A stretch of 64,000 nt of DNA from Spirodela intermedia (Eukaryota > Streptophyta > Magnoliopsida > Alismatales > Araceae). Shown in pieces: positions 1 through 11,870 of this stretch. The position numbers were made by a program, and so were the translations under genes. The stretch covers positions 817,001-881,000 of the forward strand of contig LR746278.1 of the NCBI GenBank assembly GCA_902729315.2. The letters run 5' to 3'. The notes beneath the pieces were generated by a model. That model was not told the DNA's origin. It searched no databases and saw only the letters and a program-made list of their open reading frames with translations. Position 1 is the stretch's first letter; every line of letters starts with the position of its first letter.

Positions 1-1004
1 TTCTCCGCAAGAAGCTTGGGACGATAGAGAAGACGCCATTGATGGTGCTAGATGATTCCCTTTGGAATTATGTGAATGAAAACTTATAAAGAGGCCTATA
101 GGAAGATAGTTCGCAACTAATTATACAGAGCATGATCTGTATGAACCATGGAGCCACAAGGAGAATGGCAATTTAGCCGTGGTAACTAGACCTTGACGAG
201 ATGCAGATGAGGCTATGCTAACTCACGTTATGTTCTTGAACAACTTTCAGTCATCGACTGTATGAGGAAAAAAATATTGCTTTTTTTCGGTCTGATATCA
301 GCATTCTTCGGAAAAAAAGAGGAAACTCAGGTCCCACGCCCACAATTTTGGAAAATTTTGTCAGCGGAAACCGGAAAGAAATAGCACAATCGAAGAACTG
401 GGTCAGCATCTAGGAAAGAGATCGGCTACAAGGTTGAGCGGAGTGGGAACAGATTGGAAAAAGGAACTGAAACATGAGCTAAGCATGAGCCGACCCAAGA
501 TTTTGGGAGCAGGTATATCTTCAGAGATTCCGCGTTCCTCTCTGGTTGTGTGTGTTTACATGAGCTGCAACCAGATTTTCTCGACAATCGGATGATATTT
601 TTCCCATTTGGAACACAACTGGGAAGAATCAATCATGTGAGGCGATCTTCAAGAAAAACTCGGTGACGTAGCACAATTGGACTCGTAAAGTTTCCATTGA
701 ATAGATATCTCCACCTCAGTACGTGATCGAGTAATCCGATAAGAGAATTCAAACGTGCCGGGCACATTTTCCACGGAGAAGACGGATTGCTGCCTTGATT
801 CTGCAGATATATTCAGGTTGCAGGAACCCTAAGAACATCAGGAGTGGAAGAGAGAGAGAGAGAGAGGATAGAAATTCTGAAATAATGCTCCAGCATCCGA
901 TCCATCGGGCGGCGACGTAGCACAATCGCTCCACTGAAAATATGCTCTCACTATCAAAAATGGACAGATGAAGTACCTATCGCATCAGAGCTTCTGATTC
1001 TCGT
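1..1004. other. Intergenic sequence, no gene supported
   Basis: The stretch lies downstream of the minus-strand bL12m gene and should contain its 3' UTR. A reading of about 28 codons on the plus strand at positions 6-89 ends in TAA and could be the last exon of a gene lying to the left of the window, but I do not recognise it. A short (GA)n run is at about 850-868. Nothing else is supported. Confidence 0.5.
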
Positions 1005-1631
1005 TTACTCCATCACCACCTTTGCTCCGGCGGCATTCATCTTACCGATGATCTGCTCGGCTTCCTCCCTAGTAAGCCCACCCTTGATCACAACAGGCGC
1101 TTTCTCGACGAGCTCTTTTGCCTCCTTTAGGCCTAGGTCGGTGAACCCCCTCACCTCCTTGATCACCTTGATCTTGGAGGCCGCGTCGAACGACTCCAGC
1201 TTCAGCTCGAACACGCTCTTCTCCGGTTTCTTCTCCTCTTTCCCTGCGGCTCCCTTCGCCGCCGCCACCCCCGTGCCGCCGCCATCCCCGCCCTTCATAA
1301 CTCCGATCACGGGAGGCTCCTTCATGTTCAGCTTCCGCATGATGATACCAGAGAGTTCGGCCACTTCGGCGAGAGTCAGACCAGAGATCTCATCAACGAG
1401 GCGCCACACTCGCGCGCTGGGCGGACTCCGGTGCTCTGCGGGATCAAAGTTGACCGGATCATAGTCGGCAGGCAGCTTCCTCTGGTCGAACATCTCCTCC
1501 TGCTCCTCCTCCTGATCCCGCGTCTCCTCCCTCGCCGCCGCCGCGGAGTAGCGCCGCTGCAACACCATGTTCATCGGCCGATGCACAGGAATTAACCGGC
1601 GACCTAATCGGCAGAGTGAGCTCCCAATCAT
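1005..1631 (-). CDS. Mitochondrial large-subunit ribosomal protein bL12 (L7/L12)
   Basis: Intronless gene of 208 codons starting with ATG at 1631-1629. bL12 forms the flexible stalk of the large ribosomal subunit and recruits translational GTPases. The C-terminal domain (about residues 138-208) is unmistakable: it contains FDAASKIKVIKEVRG, GLKEAKELVEKAP and the terminal AGAKVVME. The N-terminal dimerisation region (about 75-105) reads RVWRLVDEISGLTLAEVAEL, followed by a Gly/Ala/Lys hinge. The first 35 or so residues are rich in Arg and poor in acidic residues (SSLCRLGRRLIPVHRP), as in a mitochondrial presequence; the acidic extension after it (EEEQEEMFDQRKLPADYDP) fits plant mitochondrial rather than plastid L12. 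Targeting is inferred from this composition. Confidence 0.93.
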   Translation of the reverse strand: MIGSSLCRLGRRLIPVHRPMNMVLQRRYSAAAAREETRDQEEEQEEMFDQRKLPADYDPVNFDPAEHRSPPSARVWRLVDEISGLTLAEVAELSGIIMRKLNMKEPPVIGVMKGGDGGGTGVAAAKGAAGKEEKKPEKSVFELKLESFDAASKIKVIKEVRGFTDLGLKEAKELVEKAPVVIKGGLTREEAEQIIGKMNAAGAKVVME

Positions 1632-2015
1632 CGCCTCCGATTCCTCAGGAACAGAGCGACCAAATCAGCAAGGGAGCCGATCAGACTCGCCACCCCTCCT
1701 CCCGACGCCGCCGCCACCGCATGCCACCGGCCCTGCCGCCGCTCTCGCCGCCACCGTGAAGCCGAAGACGGCGGAGAAGCCCTTCTAGGGCGATGAGGCG
1801 AATCCTGGCCGTCGATTTGGGTAAACCCTCTCGGTTATAGGTTTCGGGCATCAGCGCCATGATAATAATGATCGGAAAAAATCCATCTTTTAAGCAAATA
1901 GTTGGAACAAATTCAAGCGGGGCCAAGCCCACTCATTTTCTCAACGTCCCGGGGCCATAAAAAAGCCCGAAATAACTCATCCGGGCCGGGCTTTTGAGAG
2001 AGGGTTGCACAAGCT

Positions 2016-2046
<31 letters not shown>

Positions 2047-2385
2047 AATGAAGGGGGGTGGTAAAAGGACGATCTTGATTGAGATACGAGCCAAGAATGC
2101 CTTAAAATGAACAAATTCAAGCGGGCCGAGCCCACACGTTTTCTCACAGTCCCCGGCCCAGAAAAGAAAAAGCCCGTAAAAACCCGTACCTCATCCGGGC
2201 CGGGCTTTTGAGTGAGGAAGGTTGCACAAGCTAGAGAGAGAGGGAAATGGGGGAGGGGGGGGGTTAGGTATGATAAAAGGACGATCTTGATTGAGATATG
2301 AGCCAAGAATGCCATAAAATTCAAGCGAAACCATCTATATTTCCTTCGGGTGTATGATACATGAAGGAGGCGACGGCTGGGCAGA
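1632..2385. other. Gap between bL12m and TatC genes
   Basis: This gap holds the 5' flank of the bL12m gene (about 1632-1860), the tandem duplication listed separately at 1905-2326, and the 3' flank of TatC. GGCCCA/TGGGCC-like motifs (TCP site II type) occur near 1920-1965 and 2120-2160. No further gene is supported. Confidence 0.6.
1905..2326. repeat. Two-unit tandem duplication of about 200 bp
   Basis: Unit 1 (about 1905-2105) and unit 2 (about 2106-2326) carry the same ordered blocks: ACAAATTCAAGCGGG, an AGCCCAC block, CTCATCCGGGCCGGGCTTTT, GGTTGCACAAGCTAGAGAG with a (GA)n tract, and ACGATCTTGATTGAGATA followed by GAGCCAAGAATGCC. The units differ by substitutions, by the length of the GA and poly-G tracts, and by small indels. 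A partial third start (AATTCAAGCG) follows unit 2. Confidence 0.85.
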
Positions 2386-5055
2386 TCATCGGCCGGTCAG
2401 CTTGACTATCCAAGCGCCGCCAAGGTAGAGGCCCATGAGCGGCCCCGCCAGCAGCACCTGGGTCAACGGGTCGGTTGACGGCGTGAGCACCGCCGCCGCC
2501 ACGACGGCCCCCACCACAACATATCTCCAAATGGACAGCATCTGATCTCCGGTCACCAGGCCGACCTGTCCCAGTATGAGCTGTATGACCGGCACCTGCA
2601 GTCAACCCAATCCTCGAGAATCAGCACAAAGAGAGTTGGAGAGTAAGAGAATTAGAGAGCGCGGTCATCTTCTTAACCTTGCTGACAAAGGTTTGACCAA
2701 TTTCATCCCCAGAACAGTAATAACTACACCAAAGAATGATATTGGGAACTAACGAGGTCAACCAAATACGTTCGGTTCTAACCAAAAATAGCAATAATTA
2801 GCACAAATGATGAGATTGGACGAAAATCAGGTCGATTGGATTGGAATAATTACAACATCAGAGGCGATTAAAAATAAATTGGGTCAATTGATTACCTTCA
2901 ATTTTATTCATCAAAAAACGAATGATTAAAACAACGAATGTAATTAAATAAAATAATAAATCGGGTCAATCGAATCAACTGATTTTATTCATCAAAACTG
3001 CAAGAATTACAACAAAGAGTGAGATTCGAAATGAATTGAGCCGATGTTCAGTTTCATCCTCAGAAAGCAACATTTACCAGGAAGAAGCAGGACGGAAATA
3101 AATCAAGCAGCCAGATAAAAGAAATTACAAAGAAGAAGGCTATTGGAAATGAACTGAGTCGATCTCATACGGTCATTTTTATTAGGAAAAAAATAATAAT
3201 TACAAGAAAGAAACCAACTGGAGATAAGTCGAGTGGATCAAATACTAGGCTTAGTGAGAGAGAGAGGGATCTGTTCGAGAGTTGACCTGGAAAGAGAGGC
3301 CCGTGCTGAACATGAGAACCAGCACAAACTCAAAGTACTGATCAATTGACCACAACGACTCCACCGCCCCTTCCGCATAGGACACAAAGAAGTTTAGAGC
3401 TGCTGGAGTGAGGACTGCGTAAGAGAAGGCAACACCAGCATAGAAGAGAACAGAAGAACCAAAGACGATAGGCCCCAAGAATCTTCTCTCTGACACTGTT
3501 AGACCGGGCAGAACAAAGGCGATCAGCTCATACAGGATGATCGGGCTTCCCAGAAGAATACCGCAGTACCCTGACACCTGTACACAAAAGGATAAAAGAA
3601 ATTTAATACACTGGAGATAGGCCCAGAAATTTAGATAGCTGGGCAACAACAATGAGACCCTTTCACAGTCACTGTGATTCGACTCAAAGTAGAAGGTCTG
3701 ATGATCAGGGCCACCAAGTTTTGAACTCCTCTGATGAACAGCTGCAATGATCTCAAGCCTCGACGAGAAGAAGGGCCAGTGGATGAACTCTGGCCTGACC
3801 AGACCCATGTCCAATGAGGAGCTTTTCCTTAACCATGTTGTGTAGTGTCTGAATTTCCACACCAGTATCCAGAATTGGGGCAAAGCAGGAGAAGGAAAGA
3901 TGAACTAAGTAAGGTCGCCACCTTCAGGGTGGTGAAGAAGAATTCCCCGGGAGATAACTGCAAGAATCGAACTCCTTGGGCGCTGACTGGAGCCTCGAGG
4001 ATCAGAACCAGCTCTTTGGAGAATGCAAAGCAACCCAGGATAGCGGCCCCAACACCCAAGACTGAGACGAAGATTCTCTGACGAAGCTCCTCCAGATGGT
4101 CAAAAAGACTCATCTCCTTGTCGTCTGGAAGAAGCTCTTTACTAGGATAAAGGAAGTTATAGATCCCACTTTCTTCGCCGTTCCTCTCCACATTTGTTGC
4201 ACCATCTTGGAAGAAATTCGATGAGCCTGCAGGGGAGAAATAGTTGAAGCATGGACAAGCTAACTCGAATTCATCATTATATCAGCCAAGCAAAAGGCTA
4301 ACAACACTCCTTTTTACAATATTTGAAAATTAAGCATGTTATAACATGCTTGGACAAGTATACTTGGAAGCCTTTGATGGCATGCTCAAAACCTCAGTGG
4401 ATTAGGGTTCTAAAATTCCATTTCCCACGCTGCCGCGGTGTTGATTTCTGGGAAATTCTGGCCCTAGATTTGTTTATACGAGGTCTTGTTTTTCGTTAAT
4501 GAATGTGATGGCACAGAACGATATCCTGATAGTTCTACTGAAAAGAATTATGCGTCGTTGCATCAGAGACGGACTGAACCCATCCCGAAGGATTCACATA
4601 GCCGGGATGTCCAGATGGTGAACATCACCAATCCGAGGCGGGGATACTGAAATCAACGCCTTCAGACCATATGAGACGCTAATAATCAACAAAAAAAAAA
4701 AAACTGAAGCTGCGACGAAGCTTATCCTGAAAAACGTCGATGAAACGAGGGAAATTCAGGAGGGAGAATGAAAAAAAAGATCAGCGAACTTACTGGGCTT
4801 TTCTTCGACGGCAGCCCCGACACCGCCCTGCTGCTGCTGCTCCTGCGGCAGGAGCGACTGCGGCTGCTCTTCCAGCCCTTCCTCGACCGCGAATCTGCGA
4901 AACTTCCGGGCCTGCCGCCTCGGGAAGAGAACGAGGCCACGCGATGTCGATGAGGAGACCCTCCGCGCCATGGGAGGGCAACACCCCCGCGTGTCTGATC
5001 CCAAGCGGCAGAGGGAGCCGAGCTGCAGGTGCGAGAGCAGCGCTGCGCTCCCCAT
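2386..5055 (-). CDS. TATC: Sec-independent protein translocase TatC, chloroplast
   Basis: TatC is the receptor core of the thylakoid delta-pH/Tat pathway, which moves folded proteins with twin-arginine signals. Four exons on the minus strand: 5055-4794, 4226-3922, 3577-3287 and 2595-2386, giving 355 residues with all phases in register. Exon 1 encodes a Ser/Arg-rich plastid transit peptide and a Gln-rich spacer. The family signature [15 protein letters not shown] lies at about residues 126-140, followed by [27 protein letters not shown], the hydrophobic segment [30 protein letters not shown] and the C-terminal [21 protein letters not shown]; six membrane segments are expected. Length matches plant cpTatC (about 340). 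Introns 2 and 3 have weak donors (GTGGCG and GTCAAC) but both junctions restore the conserved protein exactly. Intron 1 has a strong GTAAGT donor. Confidence 0.95.
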
Positions 5056-5908
5056 CTCCTACCTTCTCTCCCTCTCTTCTCTCTTTCTCCTCACCCTCTC
5101 CCCTCCTCCCTCCACTGTTTGAGGCCTGGTCGCGAATCCTCGGATAGTTTTTCCAGTTACATTGTCCCTCCGGAGTCACCTCGCTTATCTGATTACCCCT
5201 CCCCCAGCTCTCGACGTTCACACATTTGAGGCCGAGAATTTTGCGAAATATTTCAAGCCATTTTTCTCGTTAAGTATTATTTTTAAAACCCTATTTGTAA
5301 AATAATTATATACATATGCATTGGGTATCTGACCGTGTCGGCCCATGGGTTCATTAATATCTTCGGTGGGGTCCGCCGGTCTCAGAACAGATTGGAGCGC
5401 TCGAGGTCTTTTCCAATCGATTACTCCCAAGATCGGACCCAAACGCTTCCGATTGTGCCCCCAAGCCTCATTTTACAAATCCCTTTTATATATTGGGCAT
5501 CTGAACTTCTGTTGGCCCAACTTAAACTAACTCTAGAAGGGCCCATTAAGATGTGGTGGGGCCCACCCCCTCCAAATCGGATTCGAGTGGTCGAGTTTGA
5601 TTCCTCGGAATCAAACCTGGAAACCAAACACATCCACAGCTTCCGCCTACGCCTCGGCTGATTCGACCTGGACGCGGCACCGAGTCGTCCGATTCCGGAA
5701 GAACCCAAGCTTCCTCTTTACAGTCCCATCCACAGCGCCATTGTCGTCGTTGTTGTCGTTGTTGTCGTTGTCGTCGTCGTCCTCTTTCTCCTCCGGAAGA
5801 GCCAGCATCATCATCACCGTCATCCCTTCCCCTCGTACCCAGAAGAAAAAGAGAAGAAGAAATTCGATCTTCTATGCAGAGCCTGCATATGGACAGCCAG
5901 CCCGCCGG
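5056..5908. other. TatC upstream region and GT61 3' flank
   Basis: The stretch separates two genes that both run on the minus strand, so it should hold the TatC promoter and the GT61 3' UTR. GGCCCA/TGGGCC-type motifs appear near 5340, 5513, 5538 and 5561, which fits a housekeeping promoter upstream of TatC. A pyrimidine-rich tract covers about 5066-5115. A trinucleotide-type GTC/GTT repeat occurs at about 5741-5780. Confidence 0.5.
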
Positions 5909-8900
5909 CTACTGGCGGAGGAAGCGGAGCGTCTCGAGCAGGAATGGCCGGAAGCGGTCGACGTCGATAGTGACGTTCTGGTGGTCTATGAAGATGGACC
6001 AGACCACCGGAAACCCCTGGCGATGGATGGACAGCGGGTCCCTGAACACCGCGTGATCCCTCGGGTACTGGTCCTTTAGCGAGGTCTCCTCCATGCCCAC
6101 CTCGTACTCGAGGTACCTCAGCCCCATCCCCAACGCCGGGTCCCCGTAGGCGAACCTGCAGGCGTACTTGAGCTCCCCCCACGGGATCACCTGCAACATA
6201 GTGGCGTTCGTCGGGAGGAAGACCATGTTGGTGAGTCCCGCTCCGTGGACCCCCATAAGCAGGTCGCAGGAGTTCACCGTCTTCGCAAACTTCGGCATGT
6301 CCCGCGCCGCCTCAGGCGCCGCCACAATCACCTTGAAGCCAAGCTCGCGGGCCAGCGCCGCCACGGCGCGCTGGTTGAGTAGGGCTCTTGACTTTGTGCG
6401 GGAGAGGAAGAGCATCCGCGGCTTGGTGCCGGTGCCGAGCCGGCGGGGGAATTCTCGGGGCAGCGAATAGGCGCTGCGCAGGAGCTGCCTGAAATCGGCC
6501 ATGGAGAACCCTGTGGGGTGCTGCGCCGGGTTTATGCCGAGCTCCTGGTGGCTCCACAGCCCCACCGTGGCTCGCCGGAAACAGTGCACCCTCTCGTCGC
6601 TGTCGGCGTCGATGACCTTGTACTTTGAGAGCCGCCGGAGCACGGCGCGGTACTTTTCGAACCAGGAGGTCCGGTACTGGGTGACGACGAACTGGACCTC
6701 GCCATTGTAGCGGGAGGAGGTGAGGAAGAGGGGGATGAGGACGTCCGAGAGGTCGTGGAAGAAGTTCCCCAGGAGCCCGCCGGTAGAGAAGACGACGGCG
6801 GGGACGCTGTGGCTGACGGAGCAGGCCGGCGGCGCCGCCGCCACTCTCACGGTGTACTCCTTGATGTTCGGCATGAGGGCCGTCTCCCATTTCCGCGCGT
6901 AGGGCCGGATCTTCCACGAGCTGTTGCTGCTGCCGCCGCCGCCGCCGGCTGCGACGGCGAAGACGGAGAAGGAGCTTCCCTGGATCCTCACCTCGCCGTA
7001 GAGCTCGCAGACGTCCGTTCTTACCGGCGAGTAATCGCACTCGATCCTCGTTGCCGGAGCCTTCGATGCCTCTTCTTCTGAAGTTTAGTTGCATAACATG
7101 CAGAGGTTAATTAGCAAAAACTATAATTAACAAGGGAACAAATACAGCGGGCGAACGAACACAAAAAATTCACAAATAGCAAAATAACCCTTAATGTAGA
7201 TATTTATGCAAGTAGACGTGCACACGAAGGGGTGTGCAAAGCATTAGGGAGCATATATGATTACAATTTATGTTAGGGGTTGATCTGTAAATCACAGATC
7301 AGCATCCGATTCGCGTCGATCTGGCCCGTCGAGTGAGCCAGGCCAGTATGCCCTCACGTGGGCGGCTCCATAAACGGGCCACCGACAGAAAATTATATAA
7401 AAGTCCCTCCTATTCTTTCCTTTCGGCCCCCTGAGACCCACACAACTTAAAGGATTCCCCTTCTTTCTCCTGTTCATGTCGCCATCAGTACAACGCTACT
7501 AGGGCGAGTGATATAGCCCGGGGATTCAGCTTAAGAGGACTGTTACCGCCCAGCAGATCCAGTAATACCTGCCCCTCTCCATTTTGACCACGATCAAGAG
7601 AGCGGGTGTGGAATGAGGAGCTGGCGGAGTGGAACTGGAGACTGAGGTCACTCCACGTTGCGGTGACAGGATCGCCACTAATAAAAGGGGTGGTGACCCA
7701 ATTGGCGGTCCGACTACTCTAGCTAGTGGTAGGTGGGGAGGCAATTAAAAATCTCAGTTTTATTTCTACTTCTGGGTATCTTAATTCTTCGTGGAGGTTT
7801 TAATATAAAAAATAAAGATAATTATAACGACCATGCTACAGTGTTGTGATCCACTTCAAGTGGCATGAGAAGATGGCTCAGCTGGTGGACAAGGTGCGAC
7901 TAAAACTGGAAATATTAGGGTCATTTCCCAAGTATGGTATCTTAGATCGAAGAAGAAATTAATGACCCTTAAAGTCCCTAGTGATGACATTCAGAAAAAT
8001 GGTTTTTTTCGTGAAAATCTGTATCCTCGGGGACATGGTTCGAGGCGAAATATGTACTGTTTAGTAGATTAATGCTTCACGTTGTTATCATCTACCCACA
8101 AAGGATTTGGTGTGAGAATCGCCGATATATCATTTTCTATCTCTTGTTGGCGATTTGATTCGTTGCATTGGATCGGTGCTACTGGTTTATTTCTAGTCAT
8201 CTTCTACCGGTAAGGCCTGGAAATCTCTCTCCACCCAGCTATCTCCTTCTAAAATCAGCAAAGAAAACCACTGGCAAGGAAATCGGCCTAGAATATAGGG
8301 TACGGAAGATCTAGAGAGTCGGGTTGCTAACCTTGCGGAAGGAGGACGCTGACGTTTGCCGACGGCGGGGGAGCTCCGTTGTCGCCGGTGGACGGCGGCG
8401 ACTCCCCTGCGTCTTCCTTCGGCGGCCTTGTCAGGTCCTCTGGCGACTGGAACGAACTATCGATTTGTTGGTCCAGCGGCGGCTTTGTAAGGTCCTCGCC
8501 CGACAGCCACGAGCTGTTCGTCTGTTGAACCGACAGCGGCGGCGCCGCCGCCGCCGCGTCTTCTTCCGGCGACTTTGTGATGTCCTCGTCCGGCAGCCAC
8601 GAGCTGTTCGTCTGTTGAACCGGCAGCGGCGGCGGCGGCGCCGCGTTTTCTTCCGGCGGCTCTGTGAGGTCCTTGTCCGGCAGCCACGAGCTGTTCGTCT
8701 GTTGAACGGGCGGCGGCGCCGCCCCACCCAGAGTCACCGCCTCGGAAAGCTCCTCGAAATCCCGAGGGGAGGCGGTGGCGTTTCCGGCGAGAAATGCGGC
8801 TGTCTTCCTATCGCCCCCGGTTACCAACGCCTGAAAATTGACTGCAGCAAGACGAGAAGATAAGATGATATCCCTACCATGAGAATAATCATCGCTGCAA

Positions 8901-9082
8901 GAACATCGAGCAATAATTCGCCGATAAATCCATGCAGAGGAGAACTTACGGAAGGAGAGGGGCTGCAAGCTCGGGAGGAGGACGACGAGGAAGACCAGCG
9001 GCACTAGCAGGCAACCCCCCAGCACCGCCGACCACAGCCTCTGCGGTTCCACCCGCGCTAGGCACCCCTTCCGTGGCTTCAT
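5909..9082 (-). CDS. GT61 family glycosyltransferase (xylan arabinosyl/xylosyl-transferase-like)
   Basis: Three exons on the minus strand: 9082-8950, 8841-8332 and 7077-5909, giving 603 residues. All junctions are phase 1 and in register. The protein is a type II Golgi membrane enzyme: short basic tail, one membrane anchor (about residues 16-41, WSAVLGGCLLVPLVFLVVLL), a Pro/Ala-rich lumenal stem with tandem repeats (about 90-187), then the GT61/DUF563 catalytic region (about 280-600). Diagnostic motifs include GNFFHDLSDVLIPLF, PRMLFLSRTKSR and GVHGAGLTNMVFLP at about residues 490-503, the hallmark of the family. Plant GT61 enzymes add arabinose or xylose to xylan or act in N-glycan xylosylation; the stem-anchored form with this C-terminus is closest in style to xylan transferases, but the exact donor sugar cannot be told. 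A (CT)n tract lies just upstream of the ATG and a TATTTAT box at 9207-9201. Confidence 0.9.
8460..8712 (-). repeat. Tandem repeat encoding the GT61 stem
   Basis: Three adjacent units of about 90 bp in exon 2 encode stem residues about 90-118, 119-148 and 149-168. Each begins VQQTNSSWL and continues with a D-L/I-T-x-x-PEE block and a Pro/Ala run of differing length; a fourth degenerate unit (QQIDSSFQSPEDLT) follows. Each clear unit has one N-S-S sequon, so the stem could be N-glycosylated at three regularly spaced sites. Confidence 0.85.
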
Positions 9083-9089
9083 CTCTCTT

Positions 9090-9124
<35 letters not shown>

Positions 9125-9536
9125 CCAACAGCCAGTTCAGAGAGGGAGTCCATGTCGTCGTCCTCTCTCCCACTCTCTTTCTGGTTCTTACTCTCAGAGG
9201 ATAAATACGGCGGCTTGGGAGAAGCGGCCGGCCACGAAGCCTCCCGGTGGGCGGTTGACGTGCGGTTGCTTTATCGGCATGCCTTCTCAAGCATCTTACA
9301 CGTACGAAAAACCCTTCATTTTTGGTTAATTGCGTTCACATTCTTGCCCACTATTTTTCCCATAATTCGACGACGAAAATCTGTCGACATGCACGAATAT
9401 ACAATAAATAAATAATCAAATAGAAGGAGGGGTGGGTCCCGCTGCCATCTTCGACTAAAATGCATGGGTTTTACCTCTCTGGTGGGCCCTCTCTCTCTCT
9501 CTCTCTCTCCAGGGGAGGGCCCGTGGGGAGGGGGGC

Positions 9537-9576
<40 letters not shown>

Positions 9577-10775
9577 GGGAGTCAATCTTCCCCACACCTC
9601 TTGCTCCAGTTCACCGATGGTAGGCGTTGACATTTTGACGGGCCCCCATCGAAATAAAAATGTCCACTTGCCAACGTATCCGGGCCATCCACGTATGCTC
9701 TTGCCCAAGTCACGTGGAGGAGTGGGCTCTCGGGCCACATGGGATGTGGGGGCAAGGAACAGACGTCCATACCGAGACAAGGACCCGGCGGCGTCGGGAC
9801 CGCCACGCGGACAGAATAATCCAACGGGGGAAGGCCACGATCCCCCTCTGTCGGCGCCCTCCCTTCTGCCTCTTTTGCTAATGACCACAGTCTTTTCCAC
9901 TTAACACGATTGACACCGTGCCCAAAAAGCGGTCAAATCAGTTTATTTGCGGGGCCCACAAAAGTCTCCCTTGATGCCTTTTGCGGGCCAGTCCAGGCCC
10001 GGTCACAATGGTTGACTTTGAATACTAAGGAGGGTAATTTTTGAGATTCTATATTTACTTGCTAAGGTTTCATCTCTCGCATCTAATCACATAAAATATT
10101 ATTATTAGTGCCAGGATTTTAAGGAACTGACAGCTGTTCAGTCACGACTGAGAAGAGAGAAAGAGAGAGAGAGCGTTATGCCACCACGTGGCTCGAGTAT
10201 CTTCCCTCGGACCGGGTGGCGGCATAGACCAAAGTTTAAAATAGAGATTCAACGGGAGTTTCATTTAATATTATTAAATGATCATTCGATAAAAATCATC
10301 GCTGCGCCCCCCCCCCTCTCCCACTAAACCGACATCTCGACCCGATCCAGCACATTGTAATATTATATTTAATTTATCATTTATATAAGGTACTTAAGAA
10401 TAATAATAATATACGATTGGGGAGATGTGGACTGCTGATATTGGTGTCGGTGCCATGTGCGCCGGGGTGGTCCCGTAGGAGGAGCGACTGATGGGGACAT
10501 AACGTGCCGTTAGGACGACCGCCGGCAGATGCCGGCCGCATCTCACGGAAGGAATCACGTGACGACGATGTTAGACGGCTGGTCGGTGGCCGATGAGGAA
10601 CAGCGGTAGACAGCTCTTCGGTTCGAAATGGTGGCTCGGTGAGATAAATAGATTAAATCTATTTTCTAAAACAGTAACATTATAGGGTTACAAATAGACT
10701 AAGCAAATTTCACATGTAAATTAATGTAAATAAAAATTTTAAAAATAAAATGAATTGTTACTTGAGAGCATAAGA
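9083..10775. other. Intergenic region upstream of the GT61 gene
   Basis: The first 150 bases hold the GT61 5' leader with a (CT)n tract at about 9091-9122. Complementary (CT)n (about 9490-9510) and (GA)n (about 9538-9580) tracts lie close together and could pair. From about 10080 the DNA becomes AT-rich and blends into the retrotransposon nest. No gene is supported. Confidence 0.55.
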
Positions 10776-11061
10776 TGTCATACCCTGACTAGTAATGGGC
10801 ATGTGGGCTTTTATCATGGACATGAGAGTTATAAAGGAGCTGACCTCTCTAGAACACTAAACTATAAATGGAGGAAAATGAAAGATGAGAGGTTAGGTTC
10901 TATTTTTAATTGAGATTAGGAGAGAGAAGCAAAGCTCTTGGGGACTACTAGAGGTGGAGTGTGGGACATTGTATCAATTTATTTTACTAGAGCATTTTAT
11001 TATTTATTTTCTTGTATATTTTTTATGTACTAACTTTGATTCCAATCATAGAGTCCCTACA
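10776..11061 (+). repeat. Left LTR of element A
   Basis: Starts TGTCATACCC and ends GAGTCCCTACA. It shares blocks with the right LTR in the same order: TAATGGGC, GACCTCTCTAGAAC, a GGTGGAGTG block and GACATTGTATCA. The primer-binding-like AGTATCAAAGC follows at about 11066-11076. Confidence 0.85.
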
Positions 11062-11673
11062 GCTTAGTATCAAAGCTATAGCATTCAACAAGAGATACTC
11101 AAAACCACAACTACAATAACTTAATGTAGTGGAAATTAAAATGGTGGCCCAAGTTTGATGTATCACAAATCATAGTTGATATCCTTGTGTTTATGAGAGA
11201 GAACCTAAAATGAGGGATATTTCAAGTGGAGCTACTATTCAAGTTAAGCAATGCTTGAGAACATTATCGCATATAATATGCAATAATGAGGCTAGGTGGT
11301 GATGTGCCAAGGTTGTACATTTGGATTGAAGTCAATCAATCATTTTATGATTGGTATGATATGAATTAACTATTTTTGAACCACTCAAGACAACAACCTA
11401 TATCAAAAGTTCCTTTAGGTGACATAGAAGGGAACAATGGGAAAACTTTGCCAAGACAATGAAGTCATACTTGTGTTCCTCCCCAAGCTATCAAATTGGT
11501 GACATAAAATGTTTTCATTAGTATATAGAAACCCAAAAGCTTGGCTCAAATGAGTATGTTCAATCCCACTAATTTAATGGACATTATGAACATGACATAA
11601 AGGGATGATTAGTGACTACAAAAATTACAAAGCATGAGAAGAAGGAACTCTAAAGTGATCATTAGTGATAGTG

Positions 11674-11870
11674 TGTAATAAGAAAGTTGGCCACTATGCA
11701 CAAATTCTTGTTAGGCATTGGATGATTCAATATTCATGAGTCACATATGACCAAAATAATTATTCTTGACAAATCAAAAGTGTCTTATACATGAGACTAG
11801 GGGTCTCTCTTTATAAATGAGCCTATGGGCATCATTCTTTGCAATTCTAATATGAGATTAAGTGTTCTCA
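11674..11870 (-). repeat. 3' LTR of element B
   Basis: Direct homologue of 17394-17595, with a diagnostic shared block AGGGGTCTCTCTTTATAAAT versus AGGGGTCCCTCTTTATAGAT. Many substitutions separate the copies. Edges are approximate. Confidence 0.65.

Noticed and set aside
6-89. Short plus-strand reading that could be the final exon of a gene off the left edge
   Set aside because: Only about 28 codons, no recognised similarity, and no visible acceptor because the window begins there.
1048-1464. Plus-strand ORF of 138 codons opposite bL12m
   Set aside because: It is the antisense shadow of a confidently identified gene, rich in Ser and Pro from complementary codons.
6312-7094. Long minus-strand ORF overlapping the GT61 catalytic exon
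   Set aside because: It is another frame of the same exon, produced by high GC content; Arg/Pro/Ala-rich without domains.
8324-8863. Plus-strand Arg-rich ORF with internal repeats
   Set aside because: The repeats are the antisense of the GT61 stem repeats; it starts and ends without gene signals.
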